A stretch of DNA of 64,000 bases from Clostridia bacterium (GTDB lineage Bacteria; Bacillota; Clostridia; Oscillospirales; CAG-272). The notes beneath the pieces were generated by a model. The model made no database searches. It had not been told where the DNA came from and was given only the letters and a program-made list of their open reading frames with translations. Positions 34,933 through 44,333 of this stretch are shown here, piece after piece. The stretch spans positions 1-64,000 of the forward strand of contig JAFUQQ010000034.1 in the NCBI GenBank assembly GCA_017472285.1. The letters are read 5' to 3'. The position numbers and the translations under genes were made by a program. Each line of letters opens with the position of its first letter. The stretch's first letter is position 1.

Positions 34933-36687
34933 TTAGTCCTCCGTGGGCTTGGCGGGACTTACGTAAGCGGTGTAGTTCGTGTAATAAACGACCTTGCCGG
35001 GCGCAGAGCCGGAAGGCTTTTTGACGTTGCGGACTTCCGTGTAGTCAACGGCGACATTTTCACCCTCGCGGAAACCCGAATAGTAGGCGGCAGCAGCCGC
35101 CGCTTCGGTAAAATCACGCGCATCCGGGTCTTCACCGATGTCACAGGTCATAATGACGTGAGAACCGTGACCGCCTTTGACATGGAACCACCAGTCAGAT
35201 TTTTTGGCGAGCTTGGTCGTGAGATAATCGTTCTGCATATTGTTTTTGCCGACGAAAAATTCACGTCCGAGAGAAGTCTGACATCTGTGGATACCGCGTT
35301 CGGGCTTATCTTTTTGTTTGGTTGCGGTCTGATTGCGTGAAACGTAACCGGAGATCGCAAGCTCTGCGCGGATACCGATGATATCTTCTTCGTTTTCCAC
35401 GCGTGCCATAGCTTCCTCAACGGATTCGAGATAAGAAAGCTCGTCTTCGGCTTTCAGAATTTGCTCTGTGAGAATTTCTTTGGCTTTTTTGAGTTTATTA
35501 TATTTTTTGTAATAACGTGCCGCATTTTGTGAAGGCATCAGCTTATTATCCAAGGGGATACGGATGGTTTCCAGGTTTTCGCTGTAATAATTCGTAACCT
35601 CACAAAATGCCGCTTTTTTATTCAGCATATAGATCGAAGCGGTGATGAGATCGCCCCAAAGTTTAAAGGTTTCCATTTCATCGCATTCGGCAAGTTCTTT
35701 TGTGAGCTGCGGAATTTTTCTTGCAAGCTTTGCCTTTGCGGAAGAAACGACGGTTTCCATATCATGCATACGGGAACGCATTGCCGCCGCACGTTCTCTC
35801 GCACCGAAAAAGGCATCGAACATTGCGGAAAAGCTCGGGAATTCCGTGATGTTTACGGTTTCGCCATACTGCTTTACGGGATAGAAACAATATTCAAAAG
35901 GCGCGCCATTTTCATGTGAAAGCATTACGGGTGTAAATTCTTTTTCAAAGATTCTCTCACGAAATGCCTTGAGTGAATGCCAGAGAACGTCGGTTCTCTG
36001 AAGCTCACCGATGGTCTTACCGAGTGCGCCCGCACGGTATGCGATCTCTCTTGCGACGAGCGGAGAAATTCCCTGAAACGTATCCAAAATAAATTTTTCG
36101 GCAAGGCGTTCTTTCGGATAAGAAGTGACCGCCGCTTCAAAATGCGCGGCATTTTCCGTCAGAGGATTGGTCTTATCCTGTGAAGGCGGCAATTCATAGA
36201 TCATTCCCGCGAGCACCTGTCTTTTGGAGCTTGTCGTGAAATCGACGCTTTTCAATGCGCCCAGCACACGTTTTTCCCCGTTTTTTTCTTCGGTAAAAAC
36301 AAGATTGCTGTATTTACCCATAATTTCCGTTTGCAAGAATTTTTTGCAGGCAAATCCCATTTCATCAAAAGCGGAAAATTCGATTTCGATGACGCGTTCA
36401 AAGCCATACATTCTTACGTCCGAAATGGTTGCGCCCGTCAGATGCTTACGCAATTGCATACAAAACATCGGCGGTGTTTTCGGGTTTTCTCTGGAAAGCT
36501 CCGTCAAGCAAGCTCTTGCTGACGAAGCCGAAGCGGAAAGTAAAATTTTTTTACTTCCTCCGCGTCCGCGGCAAAGCAGCACAAGCTCATCTGCCGAAGG
36601 CTGATATATTTTTTCAATTTTTCCGCCGGTCACGGTTTCCTGTAATTCCCGACAGACCGCCGCCGTCATTCCTGCATCAAATGCCAT
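34933..36687 (-). CDS. rqcH: Ribosome quality control protein RqcH (NFACT family)
   Basis: 584 residues. Known: RqcH binds 50S subunits with stalled nascent chains and adds alanine tails for degradation. Seen: an NFACT-N domain beginning MAFDAGMTAAVCREL with the GFERVIEIEF segment (an Asp-Arg pair in Bacillus, Glu-Arg here), a long coiled-coil middle (about 330-420), and an NFACT-R domain with SDWWFHVKGGHGSHVIM. ATG 36687 follows GGGAGGAATT; the repeat copy at 36696 reaches right up to that ribosome site. Confidence 0.93.
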   Translation of the reverse strand: MAFDAGMTAAVCRELQETVTGGKIEKIYQPSADELVLLCRGRGGSKKILLSASASSARACLTELSRENPKTPPMFCMQLRKHLTGATISDVRMYGFERVIEIEFSAFDEMGFACKKFLQTEIMGKYSNLVFTEEKNGEKRVLGALKSVDFTTSSKRQVLAGMIYELPPSQDKTNPLTENAAHFEAAVTSYPKERLAEKFILDTFQGISPLVAREIAYRAGALGKTIGELQRTDVLWHSLKAFRERIFEKEFTPVMLSHENGAPFEYCFYPVKQYGETVNITEFPSFSAMFDAFFGARERAAAMRSRMHDMETVVSSAKAKLARKIPQLTKELAECDEMETFKLWGDLITASIYMLNKKAAFCEVTNYYSENLETIRIPLDNKLMPSQNAARYYKKYNKLKKAKEILTEQILKAEDELSYLESVEEAMARVENEEDIIGIRAELAISGYVSRNQTATKQKDKPERGIHRCQTSLGREFFVGKNNMQNDYLTTKLAKKSDWWFHVKGGHGSHVIMTCDIGEDPDARDFTEAAAAAAYYSGFREGENVAVDYTEVRNVKKPSGSAPGKVVYYTNYTAYVSPAKPTED

Positions 36688-36695
36688 AATTCCTC

Positions 36696-36780
36696 CCTCC
36701 CGCTTTTCTTTGCGAAAAGAAAAGCTTGGCAAAAGAAACGCTCTGTGGTTCCTCTGCCTTTACTTTGTTCAAATTTTTTA
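36696..36780 (-). repeat. Hairpin-headed intergenic repeat, copy 3
   Basis: CGCTTTTCTTT/AAAGAAAAGC palindrome, then GGCAAAAGAAACGCTCTGTGG and a T-rich tail. The gene-proximal edge CTCCCTCCCGC gives the GGGAGGGAG ribosome site of rqcH. Confidence 0.9.
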
Positions 36781-36782
36781 TT

Positions 36783-36990
36783 CCCGCCTTTCTTTACGGA
36801 AAGAAAAGGGGGGATCCAAAGAAACGCTCTGTGGTGTCTCTTGGCTTTATTTTTTTCAAATTTTTTAGTGGGTGTTCGGTTCGAAGCGCCTCGTTTAATC
36901 TAAAACTTTGCAAAAGGAAATGATTTCCAAAGCCTTCACCTTTTGGGAAGGTGGATTTTTGCGTAGCAAAAAGACGGATGAGGTGTCAAC
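36783..36990 (-). repeat. Hairpin-headed intergenic repeat, copy 4 (long form)
   Basis: A second copy immediately follows copy 3 in the same orientation. It then extends into the second module (GCAAAAGGAAATGATTT, CCAAAGCCTTCACC, a TTTTGGGAAGGTGG hairpin) also found in copy 2. Together the two copies fill the 323-nt gap between the radical SAM gene and rqcH, in which I see no gene. Confidence 0.85.
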
Positions 36991-37010
36991 ATTGTGTTTA
37001 ACGAAAATTG

Positions 37011-38612
37011 TTATTGTTCAATCATACGTCTTACCCTATCCACGATCACAACCCCATCGGAAAGCCACGGGAATTTTACGACTTCACAAGCCGCACGCCG
37101 TTGCGGTTCGATATGAGAAAGGACTTCCGTTTTTTCTTCCGCGGTCACGGTCTGTGTATGCAGAAATGGCGGTAATCGTCTTGTTTCACCGAGAAGAAAA
37201 TCGAGCGCAAGACGCTGTTTGATTTGTGTCAGATCAAGGATATTTCCCTTTTCAGCAAGGGAACCGGCATATTCCCAGATCAGACGGAATGCTTCCGCCT
37301 GCGGCAAACGGGAGATTTCATGACAAGAGAAATGCTCCGCCGCGAAATCACCAAGTCCATCAAAAAATCCGAATGCCGAACCGCTTGCGATCGGCAGATA
37401 AGGGAATGTATAATCAAATTTTCCGCTGTTGGAGAAACGATCGTTGAGTCCGTCAATGGTTTCCAATCGCATCAGTTCGGAAAAAGAAAGTACATCTGTT
37501 TTCAGCACGCGGTAAGGGGGATTGGGTGAATAGACGATACCGTATTTTTCTGCATCGCGGCGCATTTTTGAACCGCGCAAAAGTTTCAGGATACCAAGCT
37601 GAAGGACATTTCCTTTTCCGTAAACGTCATCAAAAGATTTTCCGAAGGATTCGTAATTTTCATAAGGCAAACCGGCAATGAGATCGGAATGGATATGGAG
37701 ATTGCCGTTTTTATGAAGTCTTTCCAGAGCAGCAAGTGTTTTTTCCGTATCAAGCGCACGGTCGATGGCGCAAATGGTATCGGGATTTGTGCTTTGCACG
37801 CCGATTTCCAGACGGAATTTGCCTTTTGGGACTTTGGAAAGGATATCAAAGCTCTCATCGTCAAGAAGTGCGGCGGAAACCTCGAAATGATATTCCTTGG
37901 TATAAAGATCAGAGGAAAGAGCGCGCCAGATCGTTTTTGCACGTTCGCGGTTGAAATTAAACGTGCGGTCAACGAGTTTTACCGTGCGGATATCATCAAA
38001 TTTTTCAAAAAGAAGCAGATCGGCAAGTGTTTTCTCCGCCGTTTTTGCACGGATGCCTTCCGCCCGGGAAGAAAGGCAGTACGCACAAGCAAAAGGACAG
38101 CCTCTGACGGATTCATAATAAACGAGCCCATGCGGAGTATCTCCGATGGTATCGTAATAAATACCGCTTTGGGTAAAATTTTGATAGGGTGTTGCCATGA
38201 TGATGCTGTGTTTTTTGAAATAACCGAGAGAAAGGTCATGCAAGAGTTTCGGAAACGCATCTTCGCCTTCTCCCGCAATGATCTGATCAACGTAAGGATA
38301 CGCTGTAAAAAAAGATTCATCGGCAAATGAAACCTCGGGACCACCGAAAACAATGGCGGCATCGGGCAAAAGGGTTTTCAGCTCGGCAGCAAAATGAAGC
38401 ATTTCCGTGACATTCCAGATATAAACGGAAAAACCGTACACATCAGCATTTTCCGAAACGAGCGTATTCAGAACGGAAAGACGGGTATCTTTCAGATTTT
38501 TTTCGATAATGACGGTATCCTCTCCCGCATCACGGAGAGAAGCACCGATGGCACGAACGGCAAGATTGGTATGGGAATAAGAACCGTTCAATGCAAATAA
38601 TACGGTTTTCAA
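37011..38612 (-). CDS. B12-binding-domain radical SAM protein
   Basis: 533 residues. Seen: a cobalamin-binding-like N-terminal domain with FALNGSYSHTNLAVRAI, DVYGFSVYIWN and IVFGGPEVSF, then a radical SAM core with the 4Fe-4S motif CPFACAYC and FRLEIGVQSTNPDTI, and a DUF4080-like tail. The product is unknown. The start is uncertain: TTG 38612 gives the family-like KTVLFALNGSY with AAGGAG 11 nt upstream, whereas GTG 38624 lies right on that ribosome site. Confidence 0.85.
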   Translation of the reverse strand: MKTVLFALNGSYSHTNLAVRAIGASLRDAGEDTVIIEKNLKDTRLSVLNTLVSENADVYGFSVYIWNVTEMLHFAAELKTLLPDAAIVFGGPEVSFADESFFTAYPYVDQIIAGEGEDAFPKLLHDLSLGYFKKHSIIMATPYQNFTQSGIYYDTIGDTPHGLVYYESVRGCPFACAYCLSSRAEGIRAKTAEKTLADLLLFEKFDDIRTVKLVDRTFNFNRERAKTIWRALSSDLYTKEYHFEVSAALLDDESFDILSKVPKGKFRLEIGVQSTNPDTICAIDRALDTEKTLAALERLHKNGNLHIHSDLIAGLPYENYESFGKSFDDVYGKGNVLQLGILKLLRGSKMRRDAEKYGIVYSPNPPYRVLKTDVLSFSELMRLETIDGLNDRFSNSGKFDYTFPYLPIASGSAFGFFDGLGDFAAEHFSCHEISRLPQAEAFRLIWEYAGSLAEKGNILDLTQIKQRLALDFLLGETRRLPPFLHTQTVTAEEKTEVLSHIEPQRRAACEVVKFPWLSDGVVIVDRVRRMIEQ

Positions 38613-38696
38613 CAGTGATATCACTCCTTATCTTTCATAAAAAGATTTTTGCGGTGGGGTGCGGGGAGGTGCGTTTTACAAAAATCACCCTCCCCG

Positions 38697-38727
38697 CAAG
38701 AAAGCTGTGCCTGCCTTGCAAGCACAG
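38697..38727 (-). terminator. Terminator of the YfhO-type gene
   Basis: GCTGTGC pairs with GCACAGC around a short loop, extended by flanking AA/TT pairs. On the minus strand it is followed by TTTCTT. It lies about 10 nt after the YfhO stop. Confidence 0.7.
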
Positions 38728-38735
38728 CCTTGACA

Positions 38736-41700
38736 TTATTCATTGGTTTCTTGGGGTTGATCGGGTTCTGTTGCGGCGTTCTCTTCCGTAGTCGTGGAGG
38801 ATTGTTCCGCTTGGGGTTCGGAAGAAATCGCTTGTTCGGTTATCGGTTCAGCAGGAGGATTTTCCGAGGGTTTCGGAGGATTGCATACTTCGCTTTCCAC
38901 AGATTCCTGCAACCATGTGCCCACGGAATCGCCTTTGTAGTAGAAGAAATGCTTCTGAATATCGCTGTCGCATTTCACGAGCTTACGCAAAGGACGGCAA
39001 CGGCTCCAGACGATCAGGAGTACGAAAATTGCAATACCGATAAGGGCGATCATACCGCCGTATACCGCGCAATCGGGACGATATACGAATTCGATCTCAT
39101 GGAAGCCTGCTGTGGACGGAACAGCAATGAGCGCGCCAAGTGCTTTTTCATAAGCAACTTCTTCGCCATCGATATAAACTTTCCAGCCTTCATCGTAAGG
39201 AATGGTTGTAAAGATCAGCTCCTGACCTTCAGGAAGCTCAATCGTACCCTTGAGATAATCGTTTCCATGTTCCTGTACGTACATGGAAGCATAAGAAAGC
39301 TCATCAAAAGCGCGGTTCATCGCATCGTAATCGATATAATAGAAAAGATAAGTGGAAGCACGGGAGATATAGAGCTTACCTCCTTTGAAACGGAGTTCGA
39401 CTCTGACGGAATCACCTTTTTCAAACGTACCGATATTCATGACCGTCCACGTTTCATTGGTGAAATAATCACCGACGTAAGAACCGTTGACATAGACATC
39501 GCAATCGCTTGTCATATCCGAGAAACGAACACCGGGCAGATGCATATAAATATCGCCGTCCGCTTTGGCATCAAAGGAGAAAATGAACGTACCTTTGCTG
39601 TCGGAGGAATCTTCGATGACATAATATTTATTTTCGGCTTCCTGCTTTTCGCCGTTCGCATCGGTATATTCATGCGTATGGGTATAGATGGAATGAGAAC
39701 AGCCGTCCGCATCCACGCTTGCATAAATACCGCGGAGCACGTTCGGAGAAGACATCACGTCAGAAAGCATGGAATTGATCAGTTTATTCTGCAATTCCAG
39801 AGCGGTATTATAAGGCGGGTCGCTAAAGCCTGCCATCTCCGCGAGGACGTTGGGGCTGACACCGTACGCGATCGAAAGCGCTTTGGTATTCTGCATTGCG
39901 TAAATGGTGTTATTATTGGGGATATACTTGTAATATTCGGGTGCTTCTGCCGCAACGGTATAGAAATTGCTGTCCAATTTATCATTTTTGGTAATGACGT
40001 ATTTGATACCGAGCAAAGCATCCGTAACGGGTGTACCGCCAAGATATTTTGACCAATGGGATTGCGAAGCATAACCCATTTTGCCGAGGAGCTTGATTAC
40101 ATCGGCATTGAGCGTGGAAGTCGAGTGAGAGATACCGTTAAAGCCGAGAGCCATCGGTTCATTGACACCACCAGCTCTACGGTATACGGTACTTTCCATA
40201 CGGTAAAAGCCCGTATCCTGTTCCTCGACCGCTTCGACGACGGGTTCCAGACGTTTGATCGCGCCGAGATAACCGTCATAATATTCGGTCTTACCGCTTT
40301 CAGAAAGATAGTTTCCGTAACGGACGGAACCAACGTCCATCTGTACGTCGGTCACATTAATCAGGGATGTTGCGAACATTTCCACACAGACGACGGCGGC
40401 AAGCGCAAACGCACCCGCATTTTCCATCTTGTCTTGTTTCATGAAATACAGGATCGTGACGTAAACGATCAGCAGAGCGAGAGAGAGGACGATACATTTG
40501 GCATCATCCAAAGTCTTGTCACGGGTTTCGGTCTGCGGGAAAACGTAATCGAGTTTCTGAACGATCAGGATCAGAACACCCATGAAAACGCCGACCGTCA
40601 TGATCTTAGAGAATGGAATCTTACCGATCGTACGGATTCCGTCACAGGCAAGAAGGAGGAGGAAGAAGGAAAACAGATAAGAATAACGGTAGTTGAGCCA
40701 GTTCGGACCGGAAAAACCGTGCCATACAAGGTCAATGGTATTGACGGAGAAGGATACGACGAAAAGACCGATCATACAAGCGGAAAGCACTTTTTTCTTT
40801 CTGGAGATCGCGGGGGACATAAAGAAAAGAGGAAGCGCAATCAGCGCAAGCATACCGCAATAGATCATCGGAAGTCCTGTCGGACGAACGGAGTCATACG
40901 AACCGGGGAGGAGCTTGACGAAGATATCGAGGAAATCAAAACGGAGTGTGGGCGAGAAATTCGCATTGGAAAATTCGGTTTTACCGAATTGGAGAGAATT
41001 CCATGCGCAAAGGAGCATGAATGCGGAGATCATCAAAGCGACAACGGTAAAGACACCGAAACGCATCAAAGTTTCAAAACCGCGGGAACGAAGCAAACGG
41101 TTGAGTTTTCCTCCATTTTTTGCAGTCACGTTCTGCGGAATTTCGTCACGCACGAGGAAATAATAATAGAGGAAATAGAAGAACGTGAAGATCGCGCACA
41201 TATAGCCCATATAATAGTTCGTGCAGAAGACGGTAACGAGAGATACCGTATAGAGAATGAATTTTCTCTCGCGGATCATGGATTCGATACCGAGGACGAG
41301 CAGCGGTAGAAATACCATTGCGTCAAGCCACATGAGGTTGATGAGCTGTACGACAGAGTAAGCGCAGAGTGCGTACATCACGGCAAACGAAATTGTTTGC
41401 ATATCGTTGGTTTTTCTCGTCTTACGGAGATAATATGCGAACGTAAGACCCATCGAGCCAACTTTTGCAAGCTGGATAAACATGACGGCATCCGCAAGCA
41501 TATCCTTCGGGAAAAGCACGAGGATGAGATTGAAAGGGCTTGCCATATAATAAGCAACGATACCCATAAATTCACCGCCGAGCGTACGTTCCCATGAATA
41601 GAGCCAGCTTCCACCTTCTGTCAGCAAACGGCGGATGGCTTCGTAATAATAGACGTACTGCGCCTGTAAGTCGAGTGTCAGAACGGAATTATTACCGAAG

Positions 41701-41876
41701 GGATGTTTTTCAAGGCAGATGTAAACACCGAGCATAATCAGAAAAGGAATCAGAAAAGCAGCGATATAACAAGCGCCTTCAAAGTTTTTCAGATTGATCT
41801 TTTTCTTTTTGGTTTTAATTTTCGGTACGGAGGCTTCATTTTCCGGATGTAAAATATGTTCCTGATCGGGATTCAT
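38736..41876 (-). CDS. YfhO-family polytopic membrane protein
   Basis: 1046 residues. Seen: a charged cytosolic N-terminus, about 12 membrane segments up to about 520 with NSVLTLDLQAQYVYYY, then a large extracellular beta-rich domain (about 540-940), one more membrane segment near 960 and an acidic Pro/Glu-rich tail. Known: YfhO proteins are GT-C-like and implicated in glycosylation of lipoteichoic acid or other envelope polymers. GGAAGG supports ATG 41876. Single gene with its own terminator. Confidence 0.88.
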   Translation of the reverse strand: MNPDQEHILHPENEASVPKIKTKKKKINLKNFEGACYIAAFLIPFLIMLGVYICLEKHPFGNNSVLTLDLQAQYVYYYEAIRRLLTEGGSWLYSWERTLGGEFMGIVAYYMASPFNLILVLFPKDMLADAVMFIQLAKVGSMGLTFAYYLRKTRKTNDMQTISFAVMYALCAYSVVQLINLMWLDAMVFLPLLVLGIESMIRERKFILYTVSLVTVFCTNYYMGYMCAIFTFFYFLYYYFLVRDEIPQNVTAKNGGKLNRLLRSRGFETLMRFGVFTVVALMISAFMLLCAWNSLQFGKTEFSNANFSPTLRFDFLDIFVKLLPGSYDSVRPTGLPMIYCGMLALIALPLFFMSPAISRKKKVLSACMIGLFVVSFSVNTIDLVWHGFSGPNWLNYRYSYLFSFFLLLLACDGIRTIGKIPFSKIMTVGVFMGVLILIVQKLDYVFPQTETRDKTLDDAKCIVLSLALLIVYVTILYFMKQDKMENAGAFALAAVVCVEMFATSLINVTDVQMDVGSVRYGNYLSESGKTEYYDGYLGAIKRLEPVVEAVEEQDTGFYRMESTVYRRAGGVNEPMALGFNGISHSTSTLNADVIKLLGKMGYASQSHWSKYLGGTPVTDALLGIKYVITKNDKLDSNFYTVAAEAPEYYKYIPNNNTIYAMQNTKALSIAYGVSPNVLAEMAGFSDPPYNTALELQNKLINSMLSDVMSSPNVLRGIYASVDADGCSHSIYTHTHEYTDANGEKQEAENKYYVIEDSSDSKGTFIFSFDAKADGDIYMHLPGVRFSDMTSDCDVYVNGSYVGDYFTNETWTVMNIGTFEKGDSVRVELRFKGGKLYISRASTYLFYYIDYDAMNRAFDELSYASMYVQEHGNDYLKGTIELPEGQELIFTTIPYDEGWKVYIDGEEVAYEKALGALIAVPSTAGFHEIEFVYRPDCAVYGGMIALIGIAIFVLLIVWSRCRPLRKLVKCDSDIQKHFFYYKGDSVGTWLQESVESEVCNPPKPSENPPAEPITEQAISSEPQAEQSSTTTEENAATEPDQPQETNE

Positions 41877-42010
41877 GAAATTTACCTTCCTTTCTTTGAA
41901 ATAAAAGAGAATTTGGATATAGTATAGCACGAAAATTCCATTTTGTGAACAGATATTTTGTAAATAAATAAATTTTTAAGAATTTTGTGGAAATTTTTTC
42001 GGAACTATGC

Positions 42011-42039
42011 TATAATAAAGGGGCTATACTATATATAGT
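42011..42039 (+). promoter_or_regulatory. -10 element and palindromic operator upstream of the R-M cluster
   Basis: TATAAT at 42011-42016 is followed 12 nt later by the 12-bp palindrome ACTATATATAGT (42028-42039), placed at the expected transcription start. The -35 is not clear. A repressor bound here would block the short gene and the restriction-modification pair downstream. Confidence 0.5.
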
Positions 42040-42090
42040 CGGAATTTATTATCAAAAATCTCATCATTCTGAGGAGGATTTTCATAAATT

Positions 42091-42423
42091 ATGGCATTTT
42101 TTGATATTTTTAAAAAGAAAAAAGCGGAAGATACCGTAGCCTTCCGCGTACAAATGGCAAAAAAGATCGCGCTTCACCGTCTTCGTTACGTAACGGAACG
42201 TATCGATGAAACCGATCTCATCATCGGACGTGACGGCGGCTTCAATATCCGCAACGATGAATTTATCGTTTCCGCAGATAATCGCGTCGTTTTCCGTTGC
42301 AATATCAAAGATATGCAAGCCTCTGAACTTCTCAGTAAAGAAGGCGCGATCATCACCGCACCCGACCTCGAAAGAGGCGGCGAAATGCGTACCATTATCG
42401 TGTATTACGTTTATTTTCGATGA
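42091..42423 (+). CDS. Hypothetical protein upstream of the restriction-modification pair
   Basis: 110 residues, unrecognised. A basic N-terminus MAFFDIFKKKKAEDT is followed by a beta-rich body (DLIIGRDGGFNIRNDEFIV, RVVFRCNIKDMQ). It has no helix-turn-helix, so it is not an obvious controller protein. GAGGAGG lies about 13 nt before the ATG. The gap to the nuclease gene is 30 nt, so it may be cotranscribed. Confidence 0.7.
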   Translation: MAFFDIFKKKKAEDTVAFRVQMAKKIALHRLRYVTERIDETDLIIGRDGGFNIRNDEFIVSADNRVVFRCNIKDMQASELLSKEGAIITAPDLERGGEMRTIIVYYVYFR

Positions 42424-42453
42424 GTTACTAATATCCAAGAAAGGGTCATCAGC

Positions 42454-43296
42454 ATGAGCAATATCATTCAAGCGATTTATAACGTTTATAAATGTCCCGA
42501 TTATAACACGAAAACGCTTTATACTTCTAAAAACAGAGCCAACAGCATGGGCGATGCGTTGGAATATTTTATCAAAGATTCATTTTCCGGTTCATACGGT
42601 CTGGATGAAGAAAGTGCTATGAAAGCACATTCGGAAACCTTTGCCTATCTCGGCAATCAGAATAATCCGCCGGATGCCATCTTAAAGGATGGCGATGCGA
42701 TCGAAGTAAAGAAAATTGAATCTCCAAATTCCGCACTCGCTTTAAACAGTTCTTATCCGAAATCAAAAGTATATCGTGACAGCACCATGCTTACCACCGC
42801 TTGTAAAAATTGTGACGGAGGACAATGGAAAGAAAAAGATATTATTTATGCAGTTGGTGTCGTCAAAAATACAAATATCAAGCACTTGTGTTTCGTATAC
42901 GGAGAAGATTATGCTGCCGATAAGGCAATCTATGAAAGAATTCAAACACAAATCAAAAACGGAATTTTAGAAATTCCTGATATCGAATTTGCAGAAACCA
43001 ATGAATTGGGACGTGTCAACCGTGTCGATCCTTTGGGAATCACATATCTGCGTTTACGAGGTATGTGGCATATCGAAAATCCGTTCCGTGTATTCAAATA
43101 TCTTTATGAATTTGATACGACCCAAGCATTTAATTTTCTTGCTGTCATCGGTCTTGAAAAATATAGAGCTTTCCCACAGAAAGATAAAGACAAGATCGAA
43201 AATGAAGAAGGGCTTCATATACAACACAAAATGCTCAAGAATCCCAACAATCCCGCCGTTATGAAAGACGTAGTTGTTATTACGTTTGCGAGGTAA
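42454..43296 (+). CDS. Type II restriction endonuclease, NgoPII-like (predicted GGCC)
   Basis: 280 residues. Seen: [45 protein letters not shown] and [15 protein letters not shown], the signature of the NgoPII restriction-enzyme family; the D...E-x-K in [15 protein letters not shown] is the expected PD-(D/E)XK active site. Known: NgoPII cuts GGCC. It ends 2 nt before the methyltransferase gene in the same orientation. Confidence 0.88.
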   Translation: MSNIIQAIYNVYKCPDYNTKTLYTSKNRANSMGDALEYFIKDSFSGSYGLDEESAMKAHSETFAYLGNQNNPPDAILKDGDAIEVKKIESPNSALALNSSYPKSKVYRDSTMLTTACKNCDGGQWKEKDIIYAVGVVKNTNIKHLCFVYGEDYAADKAIYERIQTQIKNGILEIPDIEFAETNELGRVNRVDPLGITYLRLRGMWHIENPFRVFKYLYEFDTTQAFNFLAVIGLEKYRAFPQKDKDKIENEEGLHIQHKMLKNPNNPAVMKDVVVITFAR

Positions 43297-43298
43297 GA

Positions 43299-44279
43299 AT
43301 GAAAATTGTCAGTTTGTTTTCCGGTGCCGGCGGCATGGATCTCGGTTTTGAAAAAGCCGGATTTGAAATTATTTTTGCAAATGAATTTGATAAATCGATC
43401 TGGGCGACATATCGGAAAAATCATAACGCTCCTTTGGATCAAAGAGATATCCGATCAATTCCTTCCGATGAAATCCCCGAATGTGACGGCATTATCGGCG
43501 GACCGCCCTGCCAAAGCTGGAGCGAAGCAGGTGCTCAACGCGGAATTAATGATGACCGCGGAAAATTATTTTATGAATATATCCGCATTTTAAAAGATAA
43601 GCAACCGAAGTTTTTTGTTGCCGAAAATGTATCCGGTATGCTTGCGGATATCCATCGGGATGCCGTTAAAAATATTTTGCAAAGTTTTGAGGATGCAGGA
43701 TATAACGTATCCGTAACGCTTGTCAATGCCGTCAATTACGGTGTTCCACAAGATCGTAAAAGAGTATTTTATGTCGGAATCCGCAAAGATCTGAATATCA
43801 CCTTTACGTTTCCGCAACCGCTGAAAGCTAGCTATACGTTGAAAAATGCGATCTGGAATCTAAAGGATACGGCGATCCCCGCCCTGCCCTCCAATAAAAC
43901 CAATGGTACAAATTGTAAAATAAGCAATCATGAATATATGATCGGTGGATTTTCAACGATTTATATGTCACGCAACAGAGTGCGTTCATGGGAAGAACCA
44001 TCTTTTACCATTCAAGCAGGCGGTCGTCATGCGCCCATTCATCCGCAAGCACCTAAAATGGTCATGATCGATAAAAATAAGCGTGAATTTGAAAAAGGAA
44101 AAGAAGCCCTGTACCGTCGGTTAAGCGTAAGAGAATGTGCTCGTATACAGACTTTTCCAGATTCTTTTGAATTTATTTATACAGACGTGGCAGACGGATA
44201 TAAAATGATCGGCAATGCCGTTCCCGTAAACTTAGCGTTTTGTATCGCCAATGCATTGAAAAATTTATTTGATTCCTGA
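43299..44279 (+). CDS. DNA cytosine-5 methyltransferase, HaeIII/NgoPII-like (predicted GGCC)
   Basis: 326 residues. Seen: motif [17 protein letters not shown], catalytic motif [10 protein letters not shown] (Cys71), motif VI ENV, motif [14 protein letters not shown], a target domain with [19 protein letters not shown] and HPQAPKM as in M.HaeIII, and motif [12 protein letters not shown]. It protects the host GGCC sites from the preceding nuclease. GAGGTAAGA precedes the ATG inside the end of the nuclease gene. Confidence 0.95.
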   Translation: MKIVSLFSGAGGMDLGFEKAGFEIIFANEFDKSIWATYRKNHNAPLDQRDIRSIPSDEIPECDGIIGGPPCQSWSEAGAQRGINDDRGKLFYEYIRILKDKQPKFFVAENVSGMLADIHRDAVKNILQSFEDAGYNVSVTLVNAVNYGVPQDRKRVFYVGIRKDLNITFTFPQPLKASYTLKNAIWNLKDTAIPALPSNKTNGTNCKISNHEYMIGGFSTIYMSRNRVRSWEEPSFTIQAGGRHAPIHPQAPKMVMIDKNKREFEKGKEALYRRLSVRECARIQTFPDSFEFIYTDVADGYKMIGNAVPVNLAFCIANALKNLFDS

Positions 44280-44284
44280 TTTTT

Positions 44285-44333
44285 CGCAGAACTCTGCCCT
44301 GCACCTGCCAAGAGATATTTATCCCTTGGAACC
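44285..44333 (-). repeat. GGGTTCCAAGGGATAA repeat, copy 2
   Basis: Minus strand GGGTTCCAAGGGATAA, then TCTCTTGGCAGGTGCAGGGCAG, a diverged form of 29113-29165. It overlaps the last codons of the metallopeptidase pseudogene, so that gene's final residues and stop come from repeat sequence. Confidence 0.65.
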
